Positions 17,755 through 26,154 of a DNA stretch of 36,473 bases are shown here, piece by piece; positions within the stretch are counted from its first letter, which is position 1; each line of letters begins with the position of its first letter. The notes under the pieces were generated by a model, which worked only from the letters and a program-made list of their open reading frames with translations, did no database searches and was not told the origin of the DNA. The stretch lies in IMG/VR virus record IMGVR_UViG_3300043409_003192, positions 1-36,473 of that record. The stretch is one strand, 5' to 3'. Origin of the DNA: a virus. Position numbers and translations under genes: made by a program.

Positions 17755-18609
17755 ATGGCTGAAACACACAAAAGCAAATACAAGAAACCGGAAAATACAA
17801 AATATAAATCTAGAACAGATTTGAAAGATTATACAATGGATGATAAAGACGGAAAACTTAATCCATATTCAAATAAAATTAAACTATCAAATATTTTGCG
17901 TAAAACAGATAAACCTGTGCAAGATGATGGTAATTATGATGTAAAGTATAATGCTGATGATCGTTTATATAAAGATCTAGAAGATGCTGAATATGATGCA
18001 AAGCATGCAGCAAAAGTATTTAAAAAACGTCAAGATGCTGAAGAAAAAGATGTATTAGATGTTCTTAAAGATAAAGTTGAAAATCTTACGAGAGAGCAAC
18101 GTGAACGTTTAGTTAGAGAATATGTACGTAAAAAAATAGTGAAAGTTATTTTAGAACAAACCACTCCAAAAGATGCACCTGAAGAAGAGGCACTAGCACC
18201 AACAGCAACTCCAGATCCAAATGCAGCGCCAGATCCAAATGCAGCGCCGGCACCTGATGCAGCACCAGCACCTGATGCAGCACCAGCACCTGATGCAGCA
18301 CCAGCACCTGATGCAACAACACCCGCACCAGCCACAGCACCCGCAGCCCCAGCGCCAACCGATACTGCCGAAAAGGATGCCGAAAGTCAAGTATCTCCGG
18401 AAACTAAAGAAGCATTAGACGTCGATCGTTTTGTACAATATCTTAAAAAACAAGAAGGAAATATTGCAAAACTTAAATCAATTATCAAAGTAATTGGATT
18501 ATCATTAAATAAAGCGGAAGTTGAAGATAAAGCAAATGTTTGGAAAATGTTAAAGATTACGTCTAATAAACAATTAGCTAAATTGAATACACAATCAAAC
18601 AATAAATAA
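17755..18609 (+). CDS. Unknown protein with Pro/Ala hexapeptide-repeat linker
   Basis: This 284-residue protein has three parts. Residues 1-140 are highly charged and Lys/Asp-rich, with a helical stretch (NLTREQRERLVREYVRKKIV, about 110-129). Residues about 150-205 are a Pro/Ala/Asp linker of six hexapeptide units (PDPNAA then PAPDAA). A helical C-terminal domain follows (about 215-284). The linker DNA is much richer in GC than its surroundings. The family is not recognised. The domain-linker-domain plan suggests a tether, possibly a virion or head-associated protein, since it leads the operon that runs into terminase. It ends 1 nt before the next start. Confidence 0.5.
   Translation: MAETHKSKYKKPENTKYKSRTDLKDYTMDDKDGKLNPYSNKIKLSNILRKTDKPVQDDGNYDVKYNADDRLYKDLEDAEYDAKHAAKVFKKRQDAEEKDVLDVLKDKVENLTREQRERLVREYVRKKIVKVILEQTTPKDAPEEEALAPTATPDPNAAPDPNAAPAPDAAPAPDAAPAPDAAPAPDATTPAPATAPAAPAPTDTAEKDAESQVSPETKEALDVDRFVQYLKKQEGNIAKLKSIIKVIGLSLNKAEVEDKANVWKMLKITSNKQLAKLNTQSNNK
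18211..18318 (+). repeat. Six 18-bp tandem repeats inside a coding region
   Basis: Units start at 18211, 18229, 18247, 18265, 18283 and 18301. The first two read ccagatccaaatgcagcg; the last four are close to ccagcacctgatgcagca. Each encodes one hexapeptide of the Pro/Ala linker. The repeats are in frame and likely vary in number by slippage. Confidence 0.9.
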
Positions 18610-18610
18610 T

Positions 18611-19258
18611 ATGTCGAATAATAAGTTACAAAACGTCAAAGCCGTACAACAAATGATTGACGGCACCCACCGGTTTCAAACCAAAAAAACAATTGGATTT
18701 TCTGATGCAGCAGCTGCAGCTAAAAAGGTCCAACGTCATGATGTAGGCGATATATGGGAAGAAACAGATCCCAATGGCAACATATACATTATAGAACAAA
18801 AAGCTGGATTCCGAATTAAAAAAACAAAAAATTCTGATTTATTTCAAGAAGTTCGAGATGAATTAAAAGCATTTCCTAATTGTCAAAAAGACACATGTAC
18901 ATGTTTTAAAGCAAATCAACTTGATGAAAAAATGAGAAAAATTCACGGAATGTGTTTTGATTGTGTAATTGAAATGGAACATCAATTAAAAATAGATGGG
19001 AAGTTTAATGAATATGAACACAATAAAATACGTGAAAATGCATTAGCATGGTTACATGATGCAGAACAAGATGTTGTAATGCTAAAAAAAGCATATACAG
19101 AAGTATCTAAATTTGTACTCAATGCAGACGGCGAAACTGAATCATATGCCGCAAAAATGACACCGGAAGAATTTGAAGAAAAAGTAGAAAAAAGTTTCAC
19201 AGAATTTAAACAACAATTTTTAAACCGATTAAATGGAGAAAACAATGAAAATAATTAA
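18611..19258 (+). CDS. Unknown protein with a Cys cluster (possible zinc site)
   Basis: This 215-residue, mostly helical and charged protein has a compact cluster of cysteines: C91, C96 and C98 (CQKDTCTC), then H112, C115 and C118 (HGMCFDC). The arrangement suggests one zinc-binding knuckle or treble-clef-like site. Residues 40-72 (GDIWEETDPNGNIYIIEQKA) could form a small beta hairpin domain. I do not recognise the family. It lies three genes before terminase, where other phages often keep the small terminase subunit, but no helix-turn-helix is evident, so that role is only a possibility. The next gene starts inside its last codons. Confidence 0.5.
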   Translation: MSNNKLQNVKAVQQMIDGTHRFQTKKTIGFSDAAAAAKKVQRHDVGDIWEETDPNGNIYIIEQKAGFRIKKTKNSDLFQEVRDELKAFPNCQKDTCTCFKANQLDEKMRKIHGMCFDCVIEMEHQLKIDGKFNEYEHNKIRENALAWLHDAEQDVVMLKKAYTEVSKFVLNADGETESYAAKMTPEEFEEKVEKSFTEFKQQFLNRLNGENNENN

Positions 19259-19580
19259 GAAATATTGGGCAATTATAGTAAGCTCAATAGTAGCCGCATT
19301 TGGAATAGCAATTGCTATTAATAAAAAAACAACTGTCAAAGCTGTTAAAAAACTAGATAAACAAATTGATGATAACAAACAACAAGTAGATATTATATCT
19401 GGAAAAGTAGATGCAATTGAAACACAAAAAATTGAAACAAAAAAAGATATTTCAACGGTAGAAACTAAAGTTAAAGCGTTAGAAACTAAAAAACAAAATA
19501 TTAAAGTTGATTTGACTAAAACAACAAACCAAGCTAAAACAAATATTTTGAATAAAACTAACAAGAAAAAGAAAAAATGA
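19245..19580 (+). CDS. Small membrane-anchored coiled-coil protein
   Basis: This 111-residue protein has one N-terminal transmembrane segment (YWAIIVSSIVAAFGIAIAI, about 7-25) followed by a Lys-rich heptad-like coiled coil and a basic tail (KKKKK). The ATG at 19245 is preferred over the in-frame ATG at 19233 because GGAG at 19235-19238 then sits 6 nt upstream and the overlap with the previous gene shrinks to 14 nt. It overlaps the next gene as ATGA (19577-19580), so the two membrane proteins are coupled. Topology (membrane anchor plus extracytoplasmic coiled coil) is like an inner-membrane spanin, but no sequence match supports that. Confidence 0.55.
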   Translation: MKIIKKYWAIIVSSIVAAFGIAIAINKKTTVKAVKKLDKQIDDNKQQVDIISGKVDAIETQKIETKKDISTVETKVKALETKKQNIKVDLTKTTNQAKTNILNKTNKKKKK

Positions 19581-19957
19581 AAAAATTATTAGTTATATTG
19601 TTATTTCCTGTATTTTGTTTCACTCAAACAATTCCAGATACATGTTTTACCGAACAACAATTGTTTGATATATCTGTTACAATTGATTCACTTTGGCAAG
19701 TAGATGAAATAAATACTGAAATAATTGCAAATCAACAACTTATTATTAAAAAACAAAAATCTGTTATGTATTTAGATTCTGTACAGATTGCGTTACAATA
19801 TCAACAAGTTGCTCTATTACAAACAAATATTGATTTATATGTTCAACGTGAAAAACGATTACAGCCAAAGTGGTATGATAATAAAAATATATGGTTTGGA
19901 TTAGGAATTATAACATCAATTGGCTCCGGAATATTAATTAATGAACTAACAAAATAA
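19577..19957 (+). CDS. Exported helical protein with C-terminal membrane segment
   Basis: This 126-residue protein has a signal peptide of flavobacterial style (MKKLLVILLFPVFCFTQ, probable cut near residue 17-18), a helical Gln/Ile-rich middle (30-95) and a C-terminal transmembrane segment (IWFGLGIITSIGSGILI, 105-121). C14 is preceded by Phe, so it is not a normal lipobox. A signal at one end, a membrane anchor at the other and a helical rod between would suit a spanin-type or other envelope-spanning lysis protein. It lies directly after another membrane coiled-coil gene and 1 nt before terminase. Function is inferred from topology only. Confidence 0.5.
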   Translation: MKKLLVILLFPVFCFTQTIPDTCFTEQQLFDISVTIDSLWQVDEINTEIIANQQLIIKKQKSVMYLDSVQIALQYQQVALLQTNIDLYVQREKRLQPKWYDNKNIWFGLGIITSIGSGILINELTK

Positions 19958-19958
19958 T

Positions 19959-21536
19959 ATGTCTCAATTAACAATAAAACAGATTATTCAGCAACAATAT
20001 CAAATGTGTGCTAAAGATCCTGTGTTTTTTATGAGACAATATTGTTATATACAACATCCTAAAAAAGGAAAGATAAAATTTAATTTATTTCCATTTCAGG
20101 AAGACTCATTAACTGAATTACGTGACAACCGATACAGTGTAATATTAAAATCACGACAATTAGGAATATCAACTCTGGCAGCAGGATTTGCACTATGGAG
20201 TATGTTATTTAATGAAGATTTCAATGTACTTGTTATTGCAACAACACAAGAAGTGGCAAAAAACTTAGTAACCAAAGTTCGTGTAATGCACGATAATTTG
20301 CCAAGTTGGCTGAAGGGAACGGTTGATGCAGATAATAAACTTTCACTTAAATTCCGTAACGGGTCGCAAATTAAAGCAGTATCATCCGCTTCCACCGGTG
20401 CACGTTCAGAAGCATTATCATTGTTGATTATAGATGAAGCTGCATTTATTAGGAACATTGAAGAAATATGGATAGCATCACAAGCAACCCTATCAACGGG
20501 TGGGGGCGCAATAGTTCTTTCAACACCAAATGGGGTCGGTAACTGGTTTCATCAAACATGGGCAGATGCAGAAGCTGCAATTAATGGTTTCCACACAATT
20601 AAATTGCATTGGACCGTACATCCAGAACGAGATCAACCATGGCGGGATCAACAAACACAATTATTAGGCGAACGTGGAGCAGCTCAAGAATGTGACTGTG
20701 ATTTTATTTCATCAGGTCATACCGTAATCGATGGTTCTATATTAATGGAATTTGATGAAAAATGTATAGATCCAATTGAAAAACGAGGTTATGACAATGC
20801 ATATTGGATTTGGGAATATCCAGATTATTCCCGCGATTATATGGTTATTGCTGACGTTGCTCGTGGAGATGGTGGTGACTGGTCAACATTCCATGTTATA
20901 GACACATTAGATGTACGGCAAGTAGCCGAATACAAAGGTAAAATTCCTCCTAATGATTTTGGAAACATGTTAGTTACTGTTGCAACAGAATGGAACAATG
21001 CATTGCTAGCAATTGAAAATGCAAACATAGGTTGGGCTGCAATTCAACCAGCATTAGATAGAGGCTATCAAAATCTGTTTTATACCTATAAAGATGATGG
21101 ATATACCGATGCTGATGTACAATTAAAAAAAGGTTATGATATGAAAGATAAGAGCCAAATGGTTCCTGGAGTATCAACAACCACACGTACACGTCCATTA
21201 ATGATATCAGCCCTTGAAATGTATATGCGAGAACGAACTCCTATAATTAGATCAAAAAGATTAATACAAGAATTATTTGTATTTATTTGGTTGAACGGAA
21301 AAGCTCAGTCACAAAGTGGTTATAATGATGACCTTGTAATGGCATTCTGTATTGGGTTATGGTTACGCGATACCTCACTTAAATTGCGACAACAAGGCAT
21401 TGAACTTAATAAGCGCGCCTTATCACATTTTACAAAAACCGATCCGGTTATATACACAAACAACCAAAAACGACAAGATACTGGTTGGACATGGAACAAT
21501 GGAAATACCGACGAAAGTTTAACTTGGTTGTTGTAA
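19959..21536 (+). CDS. Terminase large subunit (gp17-like)
   Basis: This 525-residue packaging motor and nuclease cuts and pumps DNA into the prohead through the portal. ATPase motifs are SRQLGIST (65-72), LLIIDEAAF (155-163, D159/E160) and LSTPNG (187-192). The nuclease domain has IADVARGDGGDWS (297-309, first catalytic Asp D299) and YNDDLVMAF (about 455-463). Walker A lacks the usual lysine (T4 has SRQLGKT), a variant I believe occurs in other phage terminases. T4 gp17 is 610 residues, so this one is shorter. It starts 1 nt after the previous stop without a Shine-Dalgarno and is followed by portal; tail sheath and tube genes, which separate these two in T4, are not here. Confidence 0.93.
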   Translation: MSQLTIKQIIQQQYQMCAKDPVFFMRQYCYIQHPKKGKIKFNLFPFQEDSLTELRDNRYSVILKSRQLGISTLAAGFALWSMLFNEDFNVLVIATTQEVAKNLVTKVRVMHDNLPSWLKGTVDADNKLSLKFRNGSQIKAVSSASTGARSEALSLLIIDEAAFIRNIEEIWIASQATLSTGGGAIVLSTPNGVGNWFHQTWADAEAAINGFHTIKLHWTVHPERDQPWRDQQTQLLGERGAAQECDCDFISSGHTVIDGSILMEFDEKCIDPIEKRGYDNAYWIWEYPDYSRDYMVIADVARGDGGDWSTFHVIDTLDVRQVAEYKGKIPPNDFGNMLVTVATEWNNALLAIENANIGWAAIQPALDRGYQNLFYTYKDDGYTDADVQLKKGYDMKDKSQMVPGVSTTTRTRPLMISALEMYMRERTPIIRSKRLIQELFVFIWLNGKAQSQSGYNDDLVMAFCIGLWLRDTSLKLRQQGIELNKRALSHFTKTDPVIYTNNQKRQDTGWTWNNGNTDESLTWLL

Positions 21537-21562
21537 ATTATCCATTGGATCTATATTTAGTT

Positions 21563-21576
21563 ATATTTATATAAAA
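21563..21576 (+). promoter_or_regulatory. Candidate late promoter ATATTTATATAAAA
   Basis: The core TATTTATA at 21564-21571 ends 13 nt before the portal ATG at 21584, in the 47-nt gap after terminase. Confidence 0.55.
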
Positions 21577-21583
21577 ATAATAT

Positions 21584-23419
21584 ATGGCATCATTAAGAAA
21601 ACGATTACAAAATCTATTTGCTACGAACGTTATCGTACGGGCATATGGAAAAGACCAAATTAAAGTTATAGATACCAATCGATTACAATCGATGGGCAAT
21701 CTAAATCAAACAAAAGTTGCTGACAGATATACTCGATTGCATGGTTCAAATCGCCATCGCGTTGGCGGTCATGGTGGGTATGATTCAAACTATTATATGC
21801 AACAAAATCGTATGCAGTTATACACTGATTACGAAATGATGGATAAAGACCCAATCATAAGTGCTGCATTAGATATTTATGCAGATGAATCAACTCTAGC
21901 AGATCAATTTGGCGATATGCTAACAATTAAAACAAATAAAACTCACATACAAAAAATACTTTATAATTTATTTTATGATGTATTAAACATAGAATTTAAT
22001 CTTTGGCCATGGATTCGAAATATGACTAAGTACGGCGATTTCTTTTTAAAACTAGATATTGCTAATGAATTAGGTATTATTAATGCCCGTCCATTTTCTA
22101 GCTACGAAGTTGAACGATGGGAAGAATTTGCTGAAGATACTGGAGAATATAAAATTAAATTCCGGCACGCATCTAGTCCAGGCTTAATGTATGATGTATT
22201 TGAAGTAGCCCATTTTCGAATGTTGTCAGATTCAAATTTTTTACCATATGGTAAATCAATGTTAGAAGGTGCTCGTAAAGAATTCCAAAAATTGACAATG
22301 TTAGAAGATGCAATGCTTATTCACAGAATTATGCGCGCACCAGAAAAACGTATTTTTAAAATTGATATTGGTAATATTCCGCCAAATGAAGTAGATACTT
22401 TCATGGAACAAGTTATCAATAAAATGAAAAAAATTCCACACGTTGATGTACAAACCGGTAATTACAATTTGAAATTCAATTTGAACAACATGTTGGAAGA
22501 TTATTATTTACCAGTTCGCGGAGGTCAATCATCTACATCAATAGACACATTACCAGGAATGACTTTTACAGGTATTGATGATATCAATTATGTTAAAGAC
22601 AAAATGATGGCTGCACTTAAAATTCCTAAACCATTTTTAGGGTATGCGGAGGCTGTTGAAGGTAAAACTACCTTAGCATCAATGGATATTCGATTTGCTA
22701 GAACAATTGAACGAATTCAAAAAATAGTAACATCAGAATTATATAAAATTGCAATTGTTCATTTATATGCACAAGGATATGAAGGTGAAGATTTAATTGG
22801 TTTTGAATTAGAATTAACAGCGCCATCAATTATATATGATCAACAAAAAGTTGCATTAATGACAGAAAAAATGACATTAGCAACATCAATGAAAGATTCA
22901 AAATTAGTTTCTGATAAATACATATATGAATACATCTTTAATATGACCGAAGAACAATGGTTATCAGAACGTACCAATGTAATTGAAGATTTAAAATTAC
23001 GTTTCCGTCAAAACCAGCTTGAACAAGAAGGTAATGACCCAGCTGTTACTGGAGTGTCATATGGTACACCACACGATTTAGCATCAATGCATATGAGTTC
23101 AGACGATGTTGAAGAAAAAGACAAAGGTGGCCGACCAAAAGAAGGAATTAAATTTGGACAACATAAAAATGCATTTGGGTGGGATCCTACCGGCAAAAAA
23201 GAATTAGATCAAGCATTTGATGTAGATAATCAAAAATCTGCATTTTTACCAGATCCTAGACGAGAACGTAAATTAGATTTAGCACATGAAAGTGTTATAA
23301 AAATAATGAAAAATTCAAAATACACAAAAACATCTAATATTATTTTAGAATCACTAGTAAAACCTAATCCAGGTGATTCTGATGCAGGAACCCTATTAGA
23401 CGAAAATAATATTTTATAA
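21584..23419 (+). CDS. Portal protein (gp20-like)
   Basis: This 611-residue protein forms the dodecameric ring at the head vertex through which DNA enters and leaves. It has features of T4-type portals: MDKDPIISAALDIYADES (about 86-103), a central segment with FLGYAEAVEGKTTLASMDIR (about 349-368) and a following helix (FARTIERIQKIVTSELYKIA). Length is close to T4 gp20 (524) with a longer, charged C-terminal tail (about 500-611). It follows terminase and precedes the protease-scaffold-capsid set, as expected. It has its own candidate promoter and no Shine-Dalgarno. Confidence 0.92.
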   Translation: MASLRKRLQNLFATNVIVRAYGKDQIKVIDTNRLQSMGNLNQTKVADRYTRLHGSNRHRVGGHGGYDSNYYMQQNRMQLYTDYEMMDKDPIISAALDIYADESTLADQFGDMLTIKTNKTHIQKILYNLFYDVLNIEFNLWPWIRNMTKYGDFFLKLDIANELGIINARPFSSYEVERWEEFAEDTGEYKIKFRHASSPGLMYDVFEVAHFRMLSDSNFLPYGKSMLEGARKEFQKLTMLEDAMLIHRIMRAPEKRIFKIDIGNIPPNEVDTFMEQVINKMKKIPHVDVQTGNYNLKFNLNNMLEDYYLPVRGGQSSTSIDTLPGMTFTGIDDINYVKDKMMAALKIPKPFLGYAEAVEGKTTLASMDIRFARTIERIQKIVTSELYKIAIVHLYAQGYEGEDLIGFELELTAPSIIYDQQKVALMTEKMTLATSMKDSKLVSDKYIYEYIFNMTEEQWLSERTNVIEDLKLRFRQNQLEQEGNDPAVTGVSYGTPHDLASMHMSSDDVEEKDKGGRPKEGIKFGQHKNAFGWDPTGKKELDQAFDVDNQKSAFLPDPRRERKLDLAHESVIKIMKNSKYTKTSNIILESLVKPNPGDSDAGTLLDENNIL

Positions 23420-23420
23420 C

Positions 23421-23435
23421 ATATTTATTAAAAAA
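23421..23435 (+). promoter_or_regulatory. Weaker candidate late promoter ATATTTATTAAAA
   Basis: The core TATTTATT at 23422-23429 (one change from the consensus) ends 21 nt before the ATG at 23450. Confidence 0.35.
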
Positions 23436-23449
23436 AGTATCATATTGAT

Positions 23450-24304
23450 ATGAAAAAATTAAAACATTCGAAGTATAAAAATACCGGCATTCTTTTTGAA
23501 ATGTTAGTACGTAAACTAACTTCAGAAACATTAACATCAGACAAATCAATAACTATTGATATTATAAAAAAATATTTTGGTAGAAATACTGAGCTTGCAA
23601 AAGAATTACAACTATACAATGCCTTGATAAAAGAACAACATAAATCGGAAGCCCGGGCATTAGATTTTATGCGTACAATAAAAGATGCGCATTCTAAATT
23701 AAATCATAACACATTAAAACGTCAAAAATATAATTTAGTTAAAGAAATTTCTGATAATTTTATATTTGAAAATATGTCTAAAATGCATATAAATAATTAC
23801 AAAGAATTGGCATCAATTTACATGTTATTTGAATATGAGGAAACTGATAATCCAAAACAAGTAATGGCGTGCAAATCCGTTTTACTTGAACACGCAATGC
23901 CTAAATCTAAGTTGGTTGAACAACGTGATCCGGTAATGGAATCATTTATAAACCAAGATAAAGATGTTCGGCTATTGACATATAAAATACTTGTTGATAA
24001 ATTTAATACTACATATTCTAGTGTATTATCGGAATCACAAAAACAACTATTAAACAAATATATTACACACGTTAATGATACTGAAGCACTTAAGGAATAT
24101 GTACAAAAGATAATACCTGCTATTAAAACAAAATTAGCTAATCATTCTAAACATATTACAGATAAAGTAGTTAAAATTAAAGTAGAAAAATTAGCAGAAA
24201 TGCTTTGCAACGTTGAGACAATAAAAAAATTAAATGAATCACATATATTAAACTTGATGCGATATATGGATTTGGTTGACGAATTAAATGAGATACATAA
24301 ATGA
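23450..24304 (+). CDS. Conserved-looking helical protein of the head module
   Basis: This 284-residue, Lys-rich and almost entirely helical protein begins KHSKYKNTGILFEMLVRKL. I have an impression of similar openings in other large myovirus head clusters but cannot name a family. There are no catalytic motifs, cysteine clusters or membrane segments. It lies between portal and protease, where T4 has the small core proteins gp67 and gp68, so a prohead-core or assembly role is possible from position alone. It overlaps the next gene as ATGA (24301-24304). Confidence 0.5.
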   Translation: MKKLKHSKYKNTGILFEMLVRKLTSETLTSDKSITIDIIKKYFGRNTELAKELQLYNALIKEQHKSEARALDFMRTIKDAHSKLNHNTLKRQKYNLVKEISDNFIFENMSKMHINNYKELASIYMLFEYEETDNPKQVMACKSVLLEHAMPKSKLVEQRDPVMESFINQDKDVRLLTYKILVDKFNTTYSSVLSESQKQLLNKYITHVNDTEALKEYVQKIIPAIKTKLANHSKHITDKVVKIKVEKLAEMLCNVETIKKLNESHILNLMRYMDLVDELNEIHK

Positions 24305-25059
24305 AATCATTCTTACAACAAATAGAAGAGGCATTTGAAGCTGTTGATACTCCTAATGATATTATTGATGAGCAAGAAAACTATGTAACTGATCCATCTA
24401 ATGAAGATTTAGAATTAGAAGAAATGTCAACTTCTGGGGCTGTTGGTTCATATATGACTCCTAATGCATTTTCAAATGCACCTAATTCCACAGTTCAGTC
24501 TGGCGGAATGAAACGGGTCAAAAATGTACGAGAAGGTATTAATACTCCTCCGAATTATAGATCAGGCGAATATCAAAAACCAGAATCTGAAGAAGAAGAA
24601 TATATGGATAAATTTCCGTTTGCTGACGATGACCAGAAATGGCAACATGCAAAATTTAAGTATCCTACAGAACCATTAGTAGACAAATATAGAAAATACA
24701 GCGATCGTCCTGCACATGTAACGGAAAAATCAAGTGTTGAATATGATTGGTCAGGTGTAAAAAATAAAACTAATGAAAGTGTATATGAAACAATGGATAA
24801 CAAATATGAACAACTCATTGAATCATACCGCAATTTCAAAAAAGGTGATGTAAAACCATCTAGCAAAGTAAAACAGACAATACAAGAAATTGCAATGAAA
24901 CTTCGCGAAATAGAATCATTGGTAAGTAATAATGCACGACTAAAAACGGAATCCGGTGTGACTTCATCACATTATGGACCATCGACAAACAAAGCATTGA
25001 ATAAGATATCTGAACGATTAATAAAAATATCTGAACGAGTAAGAGCATTAGGAGAATAA
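24301..25059 (+). CDS. Acidic, low-complexity protein of the prohead region
   Basis: This 252-residue protein has a strongly acidic N-terminal third (many Asp/Glu, LEEMSTSGAVGSYMTPNAFS), a central charged region rich in Lys, Tyr and Pro, and a helical C-terminal part (about 170-252). It appears largely disordered. Its place directly before the prohead protease matches the T4 core proteins gp67/gp68, which are acidic and processed by gp21; this is inference from position and charge. It is coupled to the previous gene by ATGA and followed 1 nt later by the protease, whose Shine-Dalgarno (AGGAG) lies inside its last codons. Confidence 0.5.
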   Translation: MKSFLQQIEEAFEAVDTPNDIIDEQENYVTDPSNEDLELEEMSTSGAVGSYMTPNAFSNAPNSTVQSGGMKRVKNVREGINTPPNYRSGEYQKPESEEEEYMDKFPFADDDQKWQHAKFKYPTEPLVDKYRKYSDRPAHVTEKSSVEYDWSGVKNKTNESVYETMDNKYEQLIESYRNFKKGDVKPSSKVKQTIQEIAMKLREIESLVSNNARLKTESGVTSSHYGPSTNKALNKISERLIKISERVRALGE

Positions 25060-25060
25060 T

Positions 25061-25690
25061 ATGTCAAAGCAGTTAATAGTAGAATATATACCATTTAAAC
25101 CAATAGGTGCATTAAATGAGAAAAGTGGTGCTGCATATGGAATTCCTGGTGGATATGTTGTTCAAGGAGTATTGCAACGGGCTGGTGCTAAAAATCAAAA
25201 CGGTCGAGTATATCCTAAAAATATATTGATGCGCGAATGCCAACGCTATCAACAAGAATATATTGATCAACACCGAGCATTAGGTGAATTAGATCATCCA
25301 GAATCATCAGTAGTCAATTTAAACAATGTTTCACACAATGTTTTAAAAATATGGTGGAATGGCGATGATTTATTAGGAGCAGTTCAAATACTAGAAACTC
25401 CGTCTGGCAATATTTTAAAATCATTGTTCAAAGCAGGAATTACTTTAGGTATTTCGAGTAGAGGATTAGGGTCAGTTAAAGAATTGCGAAATGAAGGTGT
25501 TGTAGAAGTACAAGAAGACTTTGAATTAATTTGTTGGGACTTCGTATCAAATCCATCGACTCAAGGTGCTTTTATGCGGCCTACTGGCATGAATGAATCA
25601 ACAAATAAAAATATAGCAACAAATAAATATAATGGTGTAAATGGTATTATTACGTCAATTTTATGCGAAGATGGGAAATGTAGGATATAA
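25061..25690 (+). CDS. Prohead core protease (gp21-like)
   Basis: This 209-residue serine protease of the T4 gp21/herpesvirus-assemblin type would cleave scaffold and capsid precursors during head maturation. Visible family motifs are NGRVYPKNIL (47-56), GELDHPESS (75-83, catalytic His H79), ITLGISSRGLGS (127-138, catalytic Ser S132 or S133) and ICWDFVSNPST (157-167). T4 gp21 has 212 residues, so it is full length. AGGAG at 25050-25054 sits 6 nt before the ATG, a better ribosome site than those of the preceding genes. It stands before the scaffold and capsid genes as in T4, though three extra genes intervene. Confidence 0.9.
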   Translation: MSKQLIVEYIPFKPIGALNEKSGAAYGIPGGYVVQGVLQRAGAKNQNGRVYPKNILMRECQRYQQEYIDQHRALGELDHPESSVVNLNNVSHNVLKIWWNGDDLLGAVQILETPSGNILKSLFKAGITLGISSRGLGSVKELRNEGVVEVQEDFELICWDFVSNPSTQGAFMRPTGMNESTNKNIATNKYNGVNGIITSILCEDGKCRI

Positions 25691-25694
25691 TAAT

Positions 25695-26111
25695 ATGAAA
25701 AAAAGTAATTTAGAAATTGTAAGAAATCTTTGGTTAGGCGAACAAGCAGCACCAAAACAAACAGTTTTCAGCGAAAAAGAACAACCATTATCAATTGATG
25801 AAAAACGAGCATTCGCAAACGCATTGCAAACATTTTCAGCAATGGCAGAAACAGTAATGGCCCGCGGACAAAAATTGCAAGATACCGTAGAGCAAGTTAC
25901 AAAAATGGTAGAAACTGCTAGTAAATTAGTAGGTGAATCTGGAGATGATATGGTAGAAAAGGTTGCAGCAGGAAGACACGTTAAACTAATGGAAAGTGCA
26001 TTAAAAGCATTTCAGCAATCTGCAAATGAAGTAATGATACATGAACGTAGAATGGAATCTGCATTTCAAGACATTACAGAAGCAATGAAAAAATATTATG
26101 ATGTTCGATAA
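25695..26111 (+). CDS. Helical protein of the head module
   Basis: This 138-residue, largely alpha-helical protein has coiled-coil-like stretches (LQDTVEQVTKMVETASKLVG and HVKLMESALKAFQQSANEVM). The ATG at 25695 is chosen over an upstream in-frame ATG at 25641: it lies 4 nt after the protease stop, has AGGA upstream, and avoids a 50-nt overlap with the protease. There are no motifs to assign. Position and composition suggest a scaffold or prohead-core accessory protein. Confidence 0.55.
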   Translation: MKKSNLEIVRNLWLGEQAAPKQTVFSEKEQPLSIDEKRAFANALQTFSAMAETVMARGQKLQDTVEQVTKMVETASKLVGESGDDMVEKVAAGRHVKLMESALKAFQQSANEVMIHERRMESAFQDITEAMKKYYDVR

Positions 26112-26154
26112 TTTGGATATTATAACATAATATTATATATTATAAAGGTATAGG

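Noticed and set aside
18211-18318. Possible CRISPR array
   Set aside because: The repeats are directly abutting with no unique spacers, are only 18 bp, and are in frame in a coding gene.
18030-18390. Several - strand and + strand frames rich in GAGAAS, QHLMQH or CCWCGCC repeats
   Set aside because: They are products of the 18-bp tandem repeat read in other frames; the PAPDAA frame fits the flanking gene and the others do not.
19229-19564. 111-codon - strand frame opposite the membrane coiled-coil gene
   Set aside because: The + strand frame has a Shine-Dalgarno, coupled neighbours and a sensible membrane topology; the antisense is a shadow of Lys-rich codons.
25641-25694. Upstream in-frame ATG for the helical head protein
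   Set aside because: It would overlap the protease gene by 50 nt; the ATG at 25695 is 4 nt after the protease stop.
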